Shown: in pieces, positions 1 through 6,515 of the stretch
How positions within the stretch are numbered: the stretch's first letter is position 1
Layout: every line of letters starts with the position of its first letter
NCBI GenBank assembly: GCA_902461085.1
Contig: CABPWH010000057.1
Location: forward strand, 1-12,156
Length of the DNA stretch: 12,156 nucleotides
Reading direction: 5' to 3'
DNA from: an uncultured Collinsella sp.
GTDB lineage: Bacteria > Actinomycetota > Coriobacteriia > Coriobacteriales > Coriobacteriaceae
The notes under the pieces: generated by a model
The model's database searches: none
Told to the model about the DNA's origin: nothing
What the model saw: only the letters and a program-made list of their open reading frames with translations
Translations under genes and position numbers: made by a program

Positions 1-2215
1 GGCCTCCGTTGTCACCGGGACGGCGCGGACGATCGCTGCGCTCGGAGCGCTCGCGACGCGGACGCTCACGGCGCTGGAAGTGCTCGCCGTCGCCCTCGGA
101 GGCACCCTCGGCGCGAGCCGGGGCCTCGGGCTTATCCAGACGATCGAGCGAGATCTTGCCGCGATCGTCGACCTCGATGACGACGACCTTGACCTCGTCG
201 CCCACGTTGAGGACGTCCTCGACCTTCTCCACGCGGCCCTTGGCGACGCGGGAAATGTGCAGCAGGCCATCCTTGCCGGGCAGCAGGTTGACGAAGGCGC
301 CAAAGGGCTGAATGGAGACCACGCGACCGGTGTACTCCTCGCCCGGCTCGGGAACCTTGATGATGAGCTTGATGCGCTCGACGGCCTGGTCGACGGACTC
401 GCCGGTGCCGCCGACAAAGACGGTGCCGTCCTCCTGGATGTCGACCGAAGCGCCGGTCTCGTCCTGAATACCGCGGATGACCTTACCGCCGGAACCGATG
501 ACGTCGCGGATCTTGTCGGTCGGGACCTGGATGGAGACGATGCGCGGAGCGGTGCTGCGCGTGGTGTGGCGCGGCTCGGGGGTCACATCGAGCATCTTCT
601 GCAGGATAAAGGCGCGACCCTCCTTGGCCTGCTGCAGGGCGCGGGCCAGGATGTCGAAGGTGAGGCCGGTGGCCTTGTTGTCCATCTGCAGGGCGGTGAT
701 GCCCTCGGTGGTGCCGGTGACCTTAAAGTCCATGTCGCCCAGGAAGTCCTCGAGACCCTGGATGTCGGACAGGACCACGGTCTTGCCCTCCTCCTGGATC
801 AGGCCCATGGCGATACCGGAGACCGGGCGCTTAATGGGCACGCCGCCGTCCATAAGGGCGAGCGTGGAACCGCAGGTCGAAGCCATCGAAGAGGAGCCGT
901 TGGACTCCATGACCTCGGAGACCACGCGGATGGCGTAGGGGAACTCGTTCTCGTCGGGGAGCACCGGAAGCAGGGCGCGCTCGGCCAGGTTGCCATGGCC
1001 GATCTCGCGGCGCTTGGGGCTGCCCATGCGGCCGGTCTCGCCGGTGCAGAACGGCGGGAAGTTGTAGTGGTGCATGTAGCGCTTGCCCTCGGTGGGCTCG
1101 ATGGTGTCCAAGCGCTGGCCCTCGTTGAGCATGCCGAGCGACAGGACGGAAAGCACCTGGGTCTGCCCACGCTGGAACAGGCCGGAGCCGTGAACGAGCG
1201 GCAGGTAGTTGTCCTTCACCATGATGGGACGGATCTCGTCGGCGGCACGGCCGTCGACGCGCTCGCCGGTCTCGACGACCATGGTGCGCATGGCCTTCTT
1301 CTCGAGCTTCTTGAGCGCCACAGGGATCTCGCGCTCCCAAGCGGCCTGCTCCTCCTCGGTGAACTCGGCACGGATGGACTCCTTCAGAGCCTCGACCTTG
1401 CCGATACGGGAGAGCTTGTCGGCGTCGCGAAGGGCGGCTGCCATCTCGTCGTAGTGGGCGAAGATGCGCTCCTGGACCTCCTCGACGGGTTGGTCGAGCG
1501 GGTACTCCTTCTTGACGATGGGGCCGTTGACCTGCTCCCACTCGGCGACGAACTCGTGTTGAGCCTGGCAGAAGGCAGCAAGGGCTTCCTGGCCAAACTT
1601 CATAGCGGCGAGCATATCGTCCTCGGAGATCTCCTCGGCGCCGGCCTCGACCATCGAGATGAAGTCGGCAGAGCCGCCCAGCTCCAGGTCCAGATCGGAG
1701 TTATCGCGCTCCTCGTAGGTGGGGTTGACGATAAACTCGCCGGTCTCCACGTTACGGCCGATGCGCACGCAAGCAAGCGGGCCCTCGAAGGGCACGCCGC
1801 CGAGCGTCATGGCCAGAGAGGCACCCATGACGTTGATGACGTCGAAAGGGTTGACCTGGTCGGCGACGAGCGAGGTGGCGACGATGTGCACCTCGTTGCG
1901 GAAGCCGTCAGGGAAGCTCGGGCGAATCGGACGGTCGATCATGCGCGCGGTGAGCGTGGCCTTCTCGCTGGGACGGCCCTCACGCTTGAGGTAACCACCC
2001 GGGATGCGGCCGGCGGCGTACATCTTCTCGTTGAAGTCGACGGTCAGCGGGAAGAAGTCGTAGTTCTTGCGCTCCTTGGAGACGACCACGGTGTCGAGCA
2101 TCGTGGTGTCGCCCTGCTTGACCAGGCAGGCGCCGGTGGCCTGCTTGGCAAGCTCGCCGGACTCAAAGGTGTAGGTCTTACCGTACAGCTCAAAGGTCTT
2201 GGATACGAGTGTCAT
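1..2215 (-). CDS. pnp: Polyribonucleotide nucleotidyltransferase (PNPase), 3' end outside window
   Basis: PNPase degrades RNA 3'-to-5' with phosphate, releasing nucleoside diphosphates, and works as a cytoplasmic trimer. The frame is open from ATG at 2215 to the window edge, giving 738 residues and no stop. The first RNase PH-like core carries GRIPGG-YLKR (Y75-R78, the position of the E. coli FFRR loop) and LTARMIDRPIRPSFP. The second core carries GSPKRREIGHGNLAERAL and the catalytic segment with D490, D496 and K498, matching E. coli D486, D492 and K494. A KH domain follows with GSGG at 574-577, then an S1 domain from about 627 (EYTGRVVSI, FGAFVNLLPG). After about residue 695 a hydrophilic tail becomes very Arg-rich. 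The start has a strong Shine-Dalgarno AAAGGAG at 2220-2226. It lies downstream of rpsO, the common bacterial arrangement, but a terminator separates the two. The identification is secure; only the end of the tail is missing. Confidence 0.98.
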   Translation of the reverse strand, partial: MTLVSKTFELYGKTYTFESGELAKQATGACLVKQGDTTMLDTVVVSKERKNYDFFPLTVDFNEKMYAAGRIPGGYLKREGRPSEKATLTARMIDRPIRPSFPDGFRNEVHIVATSLVADQVNPFDVINVMGASLAMTLGGVPFEGPLACVRIGRNVETGEFIVNPTYEERDNSDLDLELGGSADFISMVEAGAEEISEDDMLAAMKFGQEALAAFCQAQHEFVAEWEQVNGPIVKKEYPLDQPVEEVQERIFAHYDEMAAALRDADKLSRIGKVEALKESIRAEFTEEEQAAWEREIPVALKKLEKKAMRTMVVETGERVDGRAADEIRPIMVKDNYLPLVHGSGLFQRGQTQVLSVLSLGMLNEGQRLDTIEPTEGKRYMHHYNFPPFCTGETGRMGSPKRREIGHGNLAERALLPVLPDENEFPYAIRVVSEVMESNGSSSMASTCGSTLALMDGGVPIKRPVSGIAMGLIQEEGKTVVLSDIQGLEDFLGDMDFKVTGTTEGITALQMDNKATGLTFDILARALQQAKEGRAFILQKMLDVTPEPRHTTRSTAPRIVSIQVPTDKIRDVIGSGGKVIRGIQDETGASVDIQEDGTVFVGGTGESVDQAVERIKLIIKVPEPGEEYTGRVVSIQPFGAFVNLLPGKDGLLHISRVAKGRVEKVEDVLNVGDEVKVVVIEVDDRGKISLDRLDKPEAPARAEGASEGDGEHFQRRERPRRERSERSDRPRRPGDNGG

Positions 2216-2228
2216 TGTTCTCCTTTAC

Positions 2229-2251
2229 CCCACAGGCCCCTTGCCTGCGGG
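2229..2251 (-). promoter_or_regulatory. pnp leader hairpin abutting the Shine-Dalgarno site
   Basis: In minus-strand RNA, CCCGCAGGC (2251-2243) pairs with GCCUGUGGG (2237-2229) around a five-base AAGGG loop. This gives nine pairs, including one G-U wobble. On the plus strand the same position would be an A-C mismatch, so the structure fits the pnp transcript better. The stem ends two bases from the pnp Shine-Dalgarno (2220-2226). In E. coli, a pnp leader stem-loop is cut by RNase III and PNPase represses its own translation. A similar role here is inference. Confidence 0.5.
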
Positions 2252-2283
2252 CTTCTCATGTGACGTGGGCCCCCTGCCCCCGC

Positions 2284-2310
2284 CACGCTTCAGAGCGTGA
2301 TTGTTCACGC
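2284..2310 (-). promoter_or_regulatory. Three-segment alternative hairpin in the rpsO-pnp gap
   Basis: Reading minus-strand RNA, GCGUGA (2310-2305), UCACGCU (2300-2294) and AGCGUG (2289-2284) lie in a row with four-base spacers. The middle segment can pair with the first or the last but not with both. Each six-base-pair stem closes a four-base loop. The element sits between the rpsO terminator and the pnp leader hairpin. It could be an RNA switch, a processing site, or a DNA operator, since the 2295-2310 half is a palindrome with a four-base centre. No protein or ligand can be assigned from sequence. Confidence 0.35.
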
Positions 2311-2318
2311 CCTTACAC

Positions 2319-2350
2319 AAAAAGAGCGCCCCGCTGCGCAGGACGCTCTT
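2319..2350 (-). terminator. Intrinsic terminator downstream of rpsO
   Basis: In minus-strand RNA, AAGAGCG (2350-2344) pairs with CGCUCUU (2328-2322). The stem continues inward through U-G, C-G, C-G, U-G, G-C and C-G pairs to a three-base loop, 13 pairs in all. It is followed by UUUUU (2323-2319). The two wobbles would be mismatches on the plus strand, so it is oriented to end rpsO transcription. It lies 14 bases past the rpsO stop. Readthrough could still supply pnp, because no clear promoter is visible between this terminator and pnp. Confidence 0.9.
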
Positions 2351-2364
2351 AGCATGTACAAATC

Positions 2365-2643
2365 CTACTGGATGTTGTCGCGGATGCCCAGAGCCTTGAT
2401 GAGCTCACGGTACTCGACGATGTCGCTCTTCTTGATGTAGGAGAGAAGACGACGACGACGGCCGACGAGCATGAGCAGGCCACGACGGGTGTGGAAGTCC
2501 TTCTGGTGGGACTTCATGTGCTCGGTCAGCTCCTTGATGCGCTCAGTCAGGATGGCGACCTGAACCTTGGGGTTGCCGGTGTCGACCGGGGTGTTACCGA
2601 ACTGGGCAGTCAGCTCCGCCTTGCGCTCTTTGGAAACAGTCAT
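2365..2643 (-). CDS. rpsO: 30S ribosomal protein S15
   Basis: S15 is a small RNA-binding protein that binds the central domain of 16S rRNA early in 30S assembly and forms an inter-subunit bridge. The 92-residue product starts MTVSKERKAEL. It contains the family stretches NTGN-like DTGNPKVQVA, LTEHMKSHQKDFHTRRGLL, VGRRRRLLSYIKK and the C-terminal YRELIKALGIRDNIQ. Its length fits the usual 89-92. ATG at 2643 is chosen over longer in-frame extensions because the family N-terminus begins here and AAAGGTG (2649-2655) lies five bases upstream. It is separated from recO by 138 bases holding a leader structure and from pnp by a terminator, so it is probably transcribed at least partly on its own. S15 represses its own mRNA in several bacteria. 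Identification is essentially certain. Confidence 0.98.
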   Translation of the reverse strand: MTVSKERKAELTAQFGNTPVDTGNPKVQVAILTERIKELTEHMKSHQKDFHTRRGLLMLVGRRRRLLSYIKKSDIVEYRELIKALGIRDNIQ

Positions 2644-2663
2644 TGTTTCACCTTTCGTTTTAC

Positions 2664-2689
2664 GTCGCCCTCGGGCGACTCGATTCGCC
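2664..2689 (-). promoter_or_regulatory. rpsO leader RNA structure, candidate S15 autoregulatory site
   Basis: The minus-strand transcript contains GGCGA (2689-2685), GUCGCCC (2679-2673) and GGGCGAC (2670-2664). The middle segment can pair with the 5' copy (five pairs, six-base loop) or with the 3' copy (six pairs closing a CGAG tetraloop). The 3' hairpin ends eight bases upstream of the rpsO Shine-Dalgarno at 2649-2655. S15 is known to bind structured leaders of its own mRNA in E. coli and other bacteria, and the leader folds differ between phyla. Assigning this one to S15 is inference from position only. Confidence 0.4.
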
Positions 2690-2748
2690 TCGGACTGGGA
2701 AGCCGCCGGTGGAGCGAGCAACCAAGGTCGAGGTACCAACAGGTCGGT

Positions 2749-2757
2749 ATGTTACCA
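2749..2757 (-). promoter_or_regulatory. Candidate extended -10 promoter element for rpsO
   Basis: On the minus strand TGG-TAACAT (2757-2749) resembles an extended -10 (TGn followed by a TATAAT-like hexamer). It is one of the few AT-richer patches between recO and rpsO. I could not find a convincing -35 at 16-18 bases. It would give an rpsO leader of about 100 bases that includes the hairpins at 2664-2689. The call is weak. Confidence 0.3.
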
Positions 2758-2781
2758 CAAGCAGCCCGTGTCTGCGCATCA

Positions 2782-3531
2782 TCACCGACCCAACATGAAT
2801 TCCATCGCACGGAGGCGCTGATCGGTGTGCGTCGCAGCCCAAACATGCGAAAGCCCCAACAAAAAGGCTGCGGTATGGGGGTCGACCCTCTCGGCCATGA
2901 GCGCATCGAAGGTCATGGACATGAGGGCGCGCAGCCACGCGACCTCACCGGTCGACACCAGCTCGGCACCCGGAACGCTCGAAGCGCACGACCCGCACAT
3001 GAGACCGCCCGCCTGGGGCGAAAAATACGACAACATGGGGTCTCCGCACAGCACGCAGGCCGAAAAATCGGGTCGATAGCCAACGTGCGACAGCAGCTTA
3101 AAGACATATGCCGCCACAAGTAGATCCATGTGTGCCGCGTCGAGTCCACTGCCCACCAGGGCAAGCGCTCGCTGCGTGATGGCAAAGGTAAACGGGTCCT
3201 CGGCGTCCTCGAACGAGCACACGCGCGCGACCTCGGCAATCGCGCTTGCGGCGCAAGTCGTCTCGTAATCGGGCGCGGCGCCGAGCGGCGCTTCCATAAG
3301 CTCGGCCTGAGAAACCACGTCGAGCGACCGTCCATGTGCGAGCAGCATATCGACGGTACAGAACAGCTCGCAGCGCGCCGCCAACCGCCCGCCGGGCTTA
3401 CGCGCGCCCTTTGCCACGGCACGAACCTGCCGACCCCGCTCGTCAAGCATCGTCAGGATCAGGTCCGTCTCTTTGAGCTTCGTCTTGTCGAGGACGAGTA
3501 CCTTCGTGCGATATGTCCGGGAGCCTGCCAT
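2782..3531 (-). CDS. recO: DNA repair protein RecO
   Basis: RecO helps load RecA onto SSB-coated single-stranded DNA together with RecR during gap repair and recombination, and anneals complementary strands. The 249-residue product has the family N-terminal OB-fold opening (TYRTKVLVLDKTKLKETDLI, then FCTVDMLLA). An alpha-helical middle follows, then a four-cysteine zinc site formed by C159-x2-C162 and C179-x2-C182. Length fits the usual 240-260. It starts 15 bases after the era stop. The ATG is supported by homology of the N-terminus and because no other ATG, GTG or TTG codon lies in frame nearby, but its ribosome site is odd: AAGGG overlaps the era stop and a perfect GC palindrome lies between it and the ATG. 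Co-occurrence with era, ybeY and phoH is a common arrangement. Identification is strong. Confidence 0.93.
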   Translation of the reverse strand: MAGSRTYRTKVLVLDKTKLKETDLILTMLDERGRQVRAVAKGARKPGGRLAARCELFCTVDMLLAHGRSLDVVSQAELMEAPLGAAPDYETTCAASAIAEVARVCSFEDAEDPFTFAITQRALALVGSGLDAAHMDLLVAAYVFKLLSHVGYRPDFSACVLCGDPMLSYFSPQAGGLMCGSCASSVPGAELVSTGEVAWLRALMSMTFDALMAERVDPHTAAFLLGLSHVWAATHTDQRLRAMEFMLGR

Positions 3532-3544
3532 GCGCGCCGCGCGC
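3532..3544 (-). repeat. Perfect GC palindrome between recO Shine-Dalgarno and start codon
   Basis: Six bases of alternating GC on either side of one central base make a perfect inverted repeat. It fills the era-recO gap up to the recO ATG. In RNA it can fold as five pairs with a three-base loop. The only Shine-Dalgarno-like sequence, AAGGG (3544-3548), overlaps the era TAA and lies about 12 bases from the ATG when unfolded. Folding would shorten that distance. The palindrome is certain; its role is inference. Confidence 0.5.
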
Positions 3545-3546
3545 CC

Positions 3547-4623
3547 TTAGTCCTCGGCGTTGTAGCCAAAGCGGCGAATCTGGGCCTCGTCGTCACGCCA
3601 GCCGGCCTTGACCTTCACGTCCAGCTCCAAAAAGACCTGCGTGCCAAAGATACGCTCAAGATCGCGACGGGCGTCGATACCGATATGCTTGATCATCTCG
3701 CCGCCCTTGCCGATGATGATGCCCTTTTGGCCCTCGCGCTCGACGTAAATGGTGGCGTGCACGCGCAGCACCTTCTTGGTCTGCTCGAGCGCATCGCAGA
3801 TCACGCCAACGGAGTGCGGGATCTCATCACGGGTGCGGCGCAAGACCTTCTCGCGCACAAACTCGGCAACGAGCGTCTCGTCGGAAGCGTCGGTACCCAT
3901 ATCCTCGGGGAACCAACGCGGACCCTCGGGCAAAAAGTGCGCAACGGTCTCGATGAAGGCATCGACGTTGAAGTTCTTGACGGACGACGTCACGATCTCG
4001 TCGTCATATTCCATGAGCTCGTGGGCGGCCTTAAGCTGTTCCATGACCTGTGCGGGGTCGGCCTCATCGGCCTTGGTGAGCACCAGAACCTTCTTGGAAC
4101 GGGCATTCTTGACGCGCTCGGCAACCCAGGCGTCTCCCCTACCGATCGGTTTGGTGGCATCAATCAAAAACGCGACGACGTCGACATCGTTCAGTTCGAA
4201 CAACGCGCTCTTGTTGAGCTCGGATCCCAGACCGTCCTTGGGCTTGTGAATACCCGGGGTATCGACAAAGACCAGCTGGTAGCCGGGACGGTTGACGACG
4301 GCGCGCATGCGGCGGCGGGTCGTCTGGGCCACCGGCGAGGTGATGGCGACCTTTTTACCATAGCAGGCGTTGAGCAGCGTGGACTTGCCGGCGTTGGGGC
4401 GGCCGACAAGCGCCACGAAGCCGCTGCGGAAACCGGGCTCAACATCGCCAAAGCCCACGAGGCTATCGTCCTCGTCGCACAGGGCGTCGAGTTCCTCGTC
4501 GCTCATGCCCTCAAACGGGTCGAACTCCTCGATCTCCTCGTATGCCTCGGCCGCTTCGGTATCCACCGCATCCAGGGACTCGTCATCCAGAGTTTCATCG
4601 ATAGGCTGCATAGTGTCGGACAT
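3547..4623 (-). CDS. era: GTPase Era with acidic N-terminal extension
   Basis: Era is an essential GTPase that binds the 3' end of 16S rRNA and licenses 30S maturation. The 358-residue product has G1 GRPNAGKST at 74-82, switch-I threonines in QTTRRRM (100-106), and G3 DTPGIHKP at 121-128. G4 reads TKAD (183-186) rather than the common NKxD, and a G5-like SSVK follows at 213-216. The C-terminal KH domain has GKGG at 305-308 and ends in WRDDEAQIRRFGYN. About 60 residues precede the GTPase domain, 25 of the first 60 acidic and none Lys or Arg, which makes it longer than the usual 300 or so. ATG at 4623 has GAAAGGG at 4630-4636, eight bases upper spacing, overlapping the dgkA stop. An internal ATG at residue 40 is possible but less well placed. 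Gaps are 12 bases from dgkA and 15 to recO. Confidence 0.96.
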   Translation of the reverse strand: MSDTMQPIDETLDDESLDAVDTEAAEAYEEIEEFDPFEGMSDEELDALCDEDDSLVGFGDVEPGFRSGFVALVGRPNAGKSTLLNACYGKKVAITSPVAQTTRRRMRAVVNRPGYQLVFVDTPGIHKPKDGLGSELNKSALFELNDVDVVAFLIDATKPIGRGDAWVAERVKNARSKKVLVLTKADEADPAQVMEQLKAAHELMEYDDEIVTSSVKNFNVDAFIETVAHFLPEGPRWFPEDMGTDASDETLVAEFVREKVLRRTRDEIPHSVGVICDALEQTKKVLRVHATIYVEREGQKGIIIGKGGEMIKHIGIDARRDLERIFGTQVFLELDVKVKAGWRDDEAQIRRFGYNAED

Positions 4624-4635
4624 GGAAATCCCTTT

Positions 4636-5013
4636 CTAAATAAAGTCGAGTGCGTGGGCAAATACCAGCAATCCCACAATCGCGGCGGTGATGGAAAGTA
4701 CGTATACGGAGGCGGCGGCGATATCTTTCGCACGCTTTGCCAGAGGATGGAGCTCCTGGGTCGCCAGGTCGACGATCGCCTCCATGGCGGTGTTGCACAG
4801 CTCGCCGTGAATCACCAGGCCACAGCAAATGATAACCGTGGCCCACTCGGCAATGTCGAGCCCCACAATGCAGCCGGCAATGACGGTGCACACGCCCGCC
4901 ACGAGCATAACCTTGATGTTGCGCTCGGTCTTGACGGCGGTGACGAAGCCCTCCATGGCATAGGAGAACGACTTTAAGAAGGACGGATGGTCCTTGTTCG
5001 ATCCGGGAATCAT
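4636..5013 (-). CDS. dgkA: Membrane lipid kinase, diacylglycerol/undecaprenol kinase (DgkA) family
   Basis: Small integral-membrane kinases of this family phosphorylate a lipid alcohol with ATP; Gram-positive members mainly use undecaprenol, feeding the carrier lipid of wall synthesis. The 125-residue product begins with a polar segment and carries the family ERN motif at 30-32. Hydrophobic segments lie near 34-51, 55-69 and 99-120. Between the last two lies the signature GELCNTAMEAIVD, with E71, N74, E78 and D82, followed by AKD at 95-97. This matches the conserved metal and ATP site of the family. ATG at 5013 has AGGAG overlapping the ybeY stop, six bases upstream. It sits nine bases after ybeY and twelve before era, as in many Gram-positive genomes. 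The choice between undecaprenol and diacylglycerol as substrate is inferred from lineage. Confidence 0.92.
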   Translation of the reverse strand: MIPGSNKDHPSFLKSFSYAMEGFVTAVKTERNIKVMLVAGVCTVIAGCIVGLDIAEWATVIICCGLVIHGELCNTAMEAIVDLATQELHPLAKRAKDIAAASVYVLSITAAIVGLLVFAHALDFI

Positions 5014-5022
5014 AGAAGGCTC

Positions 5023-5532
5023 CTAGTCGTGGGCATGGTTGGTGATGGGGCCGACGTGGACCAGCTTGGGGTCCTCGCCGCGCTCGAGCGCCAGATCGCG
5101 CAGGATGGCGTCCTCGCGGGCCTCCATGACCTCGGCCTCGTCGTCCTCGATATGGTCATACCCCAGCAGATGCAGCATGCCATGCACGAGCATCAGGCGG
5201 CACTCGTCGGCAGGGCCATTGCCAAAGCCGGGGGCCTGACGGGCAATGACCTGCGGGGCCAAGATGATATCGCCGAGCTCGAGCGTCTCATCGGCGGGAA
5301 TATCCTCGTCAAAGGCCGAGTCGCATTCAAACGAGAGGACATCGGTAGTACGGTCGATACCACGCCACTCGTGGTTGAGTTCGTGCATCTCGTCCTCATC
5401 GACATATGAAAGGGAAATCTCAACTTCACGCTCAACGCCCTCGGCGGCAAGCACGACCTCGCAGATGTGCTCTACCTCCTGCGCGTCGAGCAGCGTATCG
5501 AGCTCGGCATCGTTGCTGATCAATACACTCAA
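5023..5532 (-). CDS. ybeY: Endoribonuclease YbeY, rRNA maturation factor
   Basis: YbeY is a metal-dependent RNase family involved in 16S rRNA 3'-end maturation and ribosome quality control. The 169-residue product contains TDVLSF (63-68) and the zinc-binding H117-x3-H121-x5-H127 motif, seen as HGMLHLLGYDH. Length fits the usual 150-170. The start is TTG at 5532: the reading frame has no better ATG, AAAGGAG lies five bases upstream, and the product begins MSVLISND. The TTG overlaps the phoH TGA as TTGA, which predicts translational coupling. Downstream dgkA and era follow within a few bases. Interaction of YbeY with Era and S11 is known from other bacteria and fits this neighbourhood. The C-terminal stretch after about 150 is not a recognised domain. 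Confidence 0.95.
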   Translation of the reverse strand: MSVLISNDAELDTLLDAQEVEHICEVVLAAEGVEREVEISLSYVDEDEMHELNHEWRGIDRTTDVLSFECDSAFDEDIPADETLELGDIILAPQVIARQAPGFGNGPADECRLMLVHGMLHLLGYDHIEDDEAEVMEAREDAILRDLALERGEDPKLVHVGPITNHAHD

Positions 5533-6515
5533 CGGGACTCCTTTCGGTCGTGCACGCGTTTCTCGCGCGCATCATCATAAGCATCGTATGCCTCGACGAT
5601 GCGCCCCACCAAGGCATGACGCACCACGTCGGCACGCTCGAGGTGAGAAAATGCGACATCGTCGACACGGCCCAAAATCTTCTCGACATCCGCCAAGCCA
5701 CCACGACGGCCCACCAGGTCACGCTGGCTCAGGTCGCCGGTAATCACAAACTTGGAGTTAAAGCCCAGGCGCGTCAGAAACATCTTCATCTGCTCGGGCG
5801 TGGTATTTTGTGCCTCGTCAAGCACCACGAAGGCATCGCACAGCGTGCGGCCGCGCATATAGGCAAGTGGGGCGATCTCGATCACGCCGCGCTCCATGAG
5901 CTCATCGGTGCGCTCGCGATCCATCATGTCAAAAAGTGCATCGTAGAGCGGACGCATGTAGGGATCGATCTTTTCCTCAAGGGTACCGGGCAAAAAGCCC
6001 AGGTTCTCCCCCGCCTCGACAACCGGACGTGTCAAGATCAGACGGCCCACCTCGTGACGCTTGAGCGCGGCAACGGCGAGCGCCATAGCCAGATAGGTCT
6101 TACCGGTACCGGCAGGACCCGAGCCAAACGTGATGGTATGCGAGCGGATGGCATCCACATAGCGCTTTTGCCCGAGCGTCTTGGGGCGAATGACGCGGCC
6201 GCGATACGAAAGCAGCACGTCATCGCGAAGCGACGTAGCCTCGTGCTCACCGTCGCGCAAGACAGCCAGGCAGCGAGAGACATCGTCGGCAGACAGCGTG
6301 CGCCCGGCGGCCGCCTCGCGAAAAGCGTGCTCGAAAAAGCGCGCCACGAGTTCGACCTCGTCCGGGTCGCCGCTCACGGCGATGCTATCGCCACGGGCGA
6401 CCACATGAGCGCGAACCAAGCTCTCGAGCGCACGAAGGACGCCGTCGCCGGCGCCCAAAACGCGCGAGGGATCAATTCCCTCGGGAACGGTAAGTCTAAT
6501 CTTCGAGGCTTCCAT
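5529..6515 (-). CDS. phoH: PhoH family ATPase
   Basis: PhoH-like proteins are cytoplasmic P-loop ATPases related to the helicase superfamily 1 core and linked to RNA metabolism; the exact substrate is unsettled. The 328-residue product has an N-terminal domain of about 105 residues. The PhoH core starts with RPKTLGQKRYVDAI, then Walker A GPAGTGKT at 133-140, RPVVEAGENLGFLPG, Walker B VVLDEAQ at 230-236 and TGDLSQ at 259-264. ATG at 6515 is chosen because GGGAGG (6519-6524) precedes it and the family N-terminus MEASKIRLTVPEG begins here; a longer frame from 6620 lacks support. It overlaps the end of mtaB by 20 bases and shares TTGA with ybeY. The phoH-ybeY pair is widely conserved, so a joint role in RNA processing is likely. 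Confidence 0.94.
   Translation of the reverse strand: MEASKIRLTVPEGIDPSRVLGAGDGVLRALESLVRAHVVARGDSIAVSGDPDEVELVARFFEHAFREAAAGRTLSADDVSRCLAVLRDGEHEATSLRDDVLLSYRGRVIRPKTLGQKRYVDAIRSHTITFGSGPAGTGKTYLAMALAVAALKRHEVGRLILTRPVVEAGENLGFLPGTLEEKIDPYMRPLYDALFDMMDRERTDELMERGVIEIAPLAYMRGRTLCDAFVVLDEAQNTTPEQMKMFLTRLGFNSKFVITGDLSQRDLVGRRGGLADVEKILGRVDDVAFSHLERADVVRHALVGRIVEAYDAYDDAREKRVHDRKESR

Noticed and set aside
80..2263. A 727-codon open frame on the plus strand opposite pnp
   Set aside because: It is antisense to an unmistakable PNPase. Its translation is low-complexity (Leu, Asp, Val, Gly, His, Ala) with no domain, as expected of a shadow frame in GC-rich DNA, and it has no credible ribosome site.
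3130..4977. A 615-codon open frame on the plus strand opposite recO, era and dgkA
   Set aside because: It is antisense to three clear genes, with composition typical of a mirror frame and no motif.
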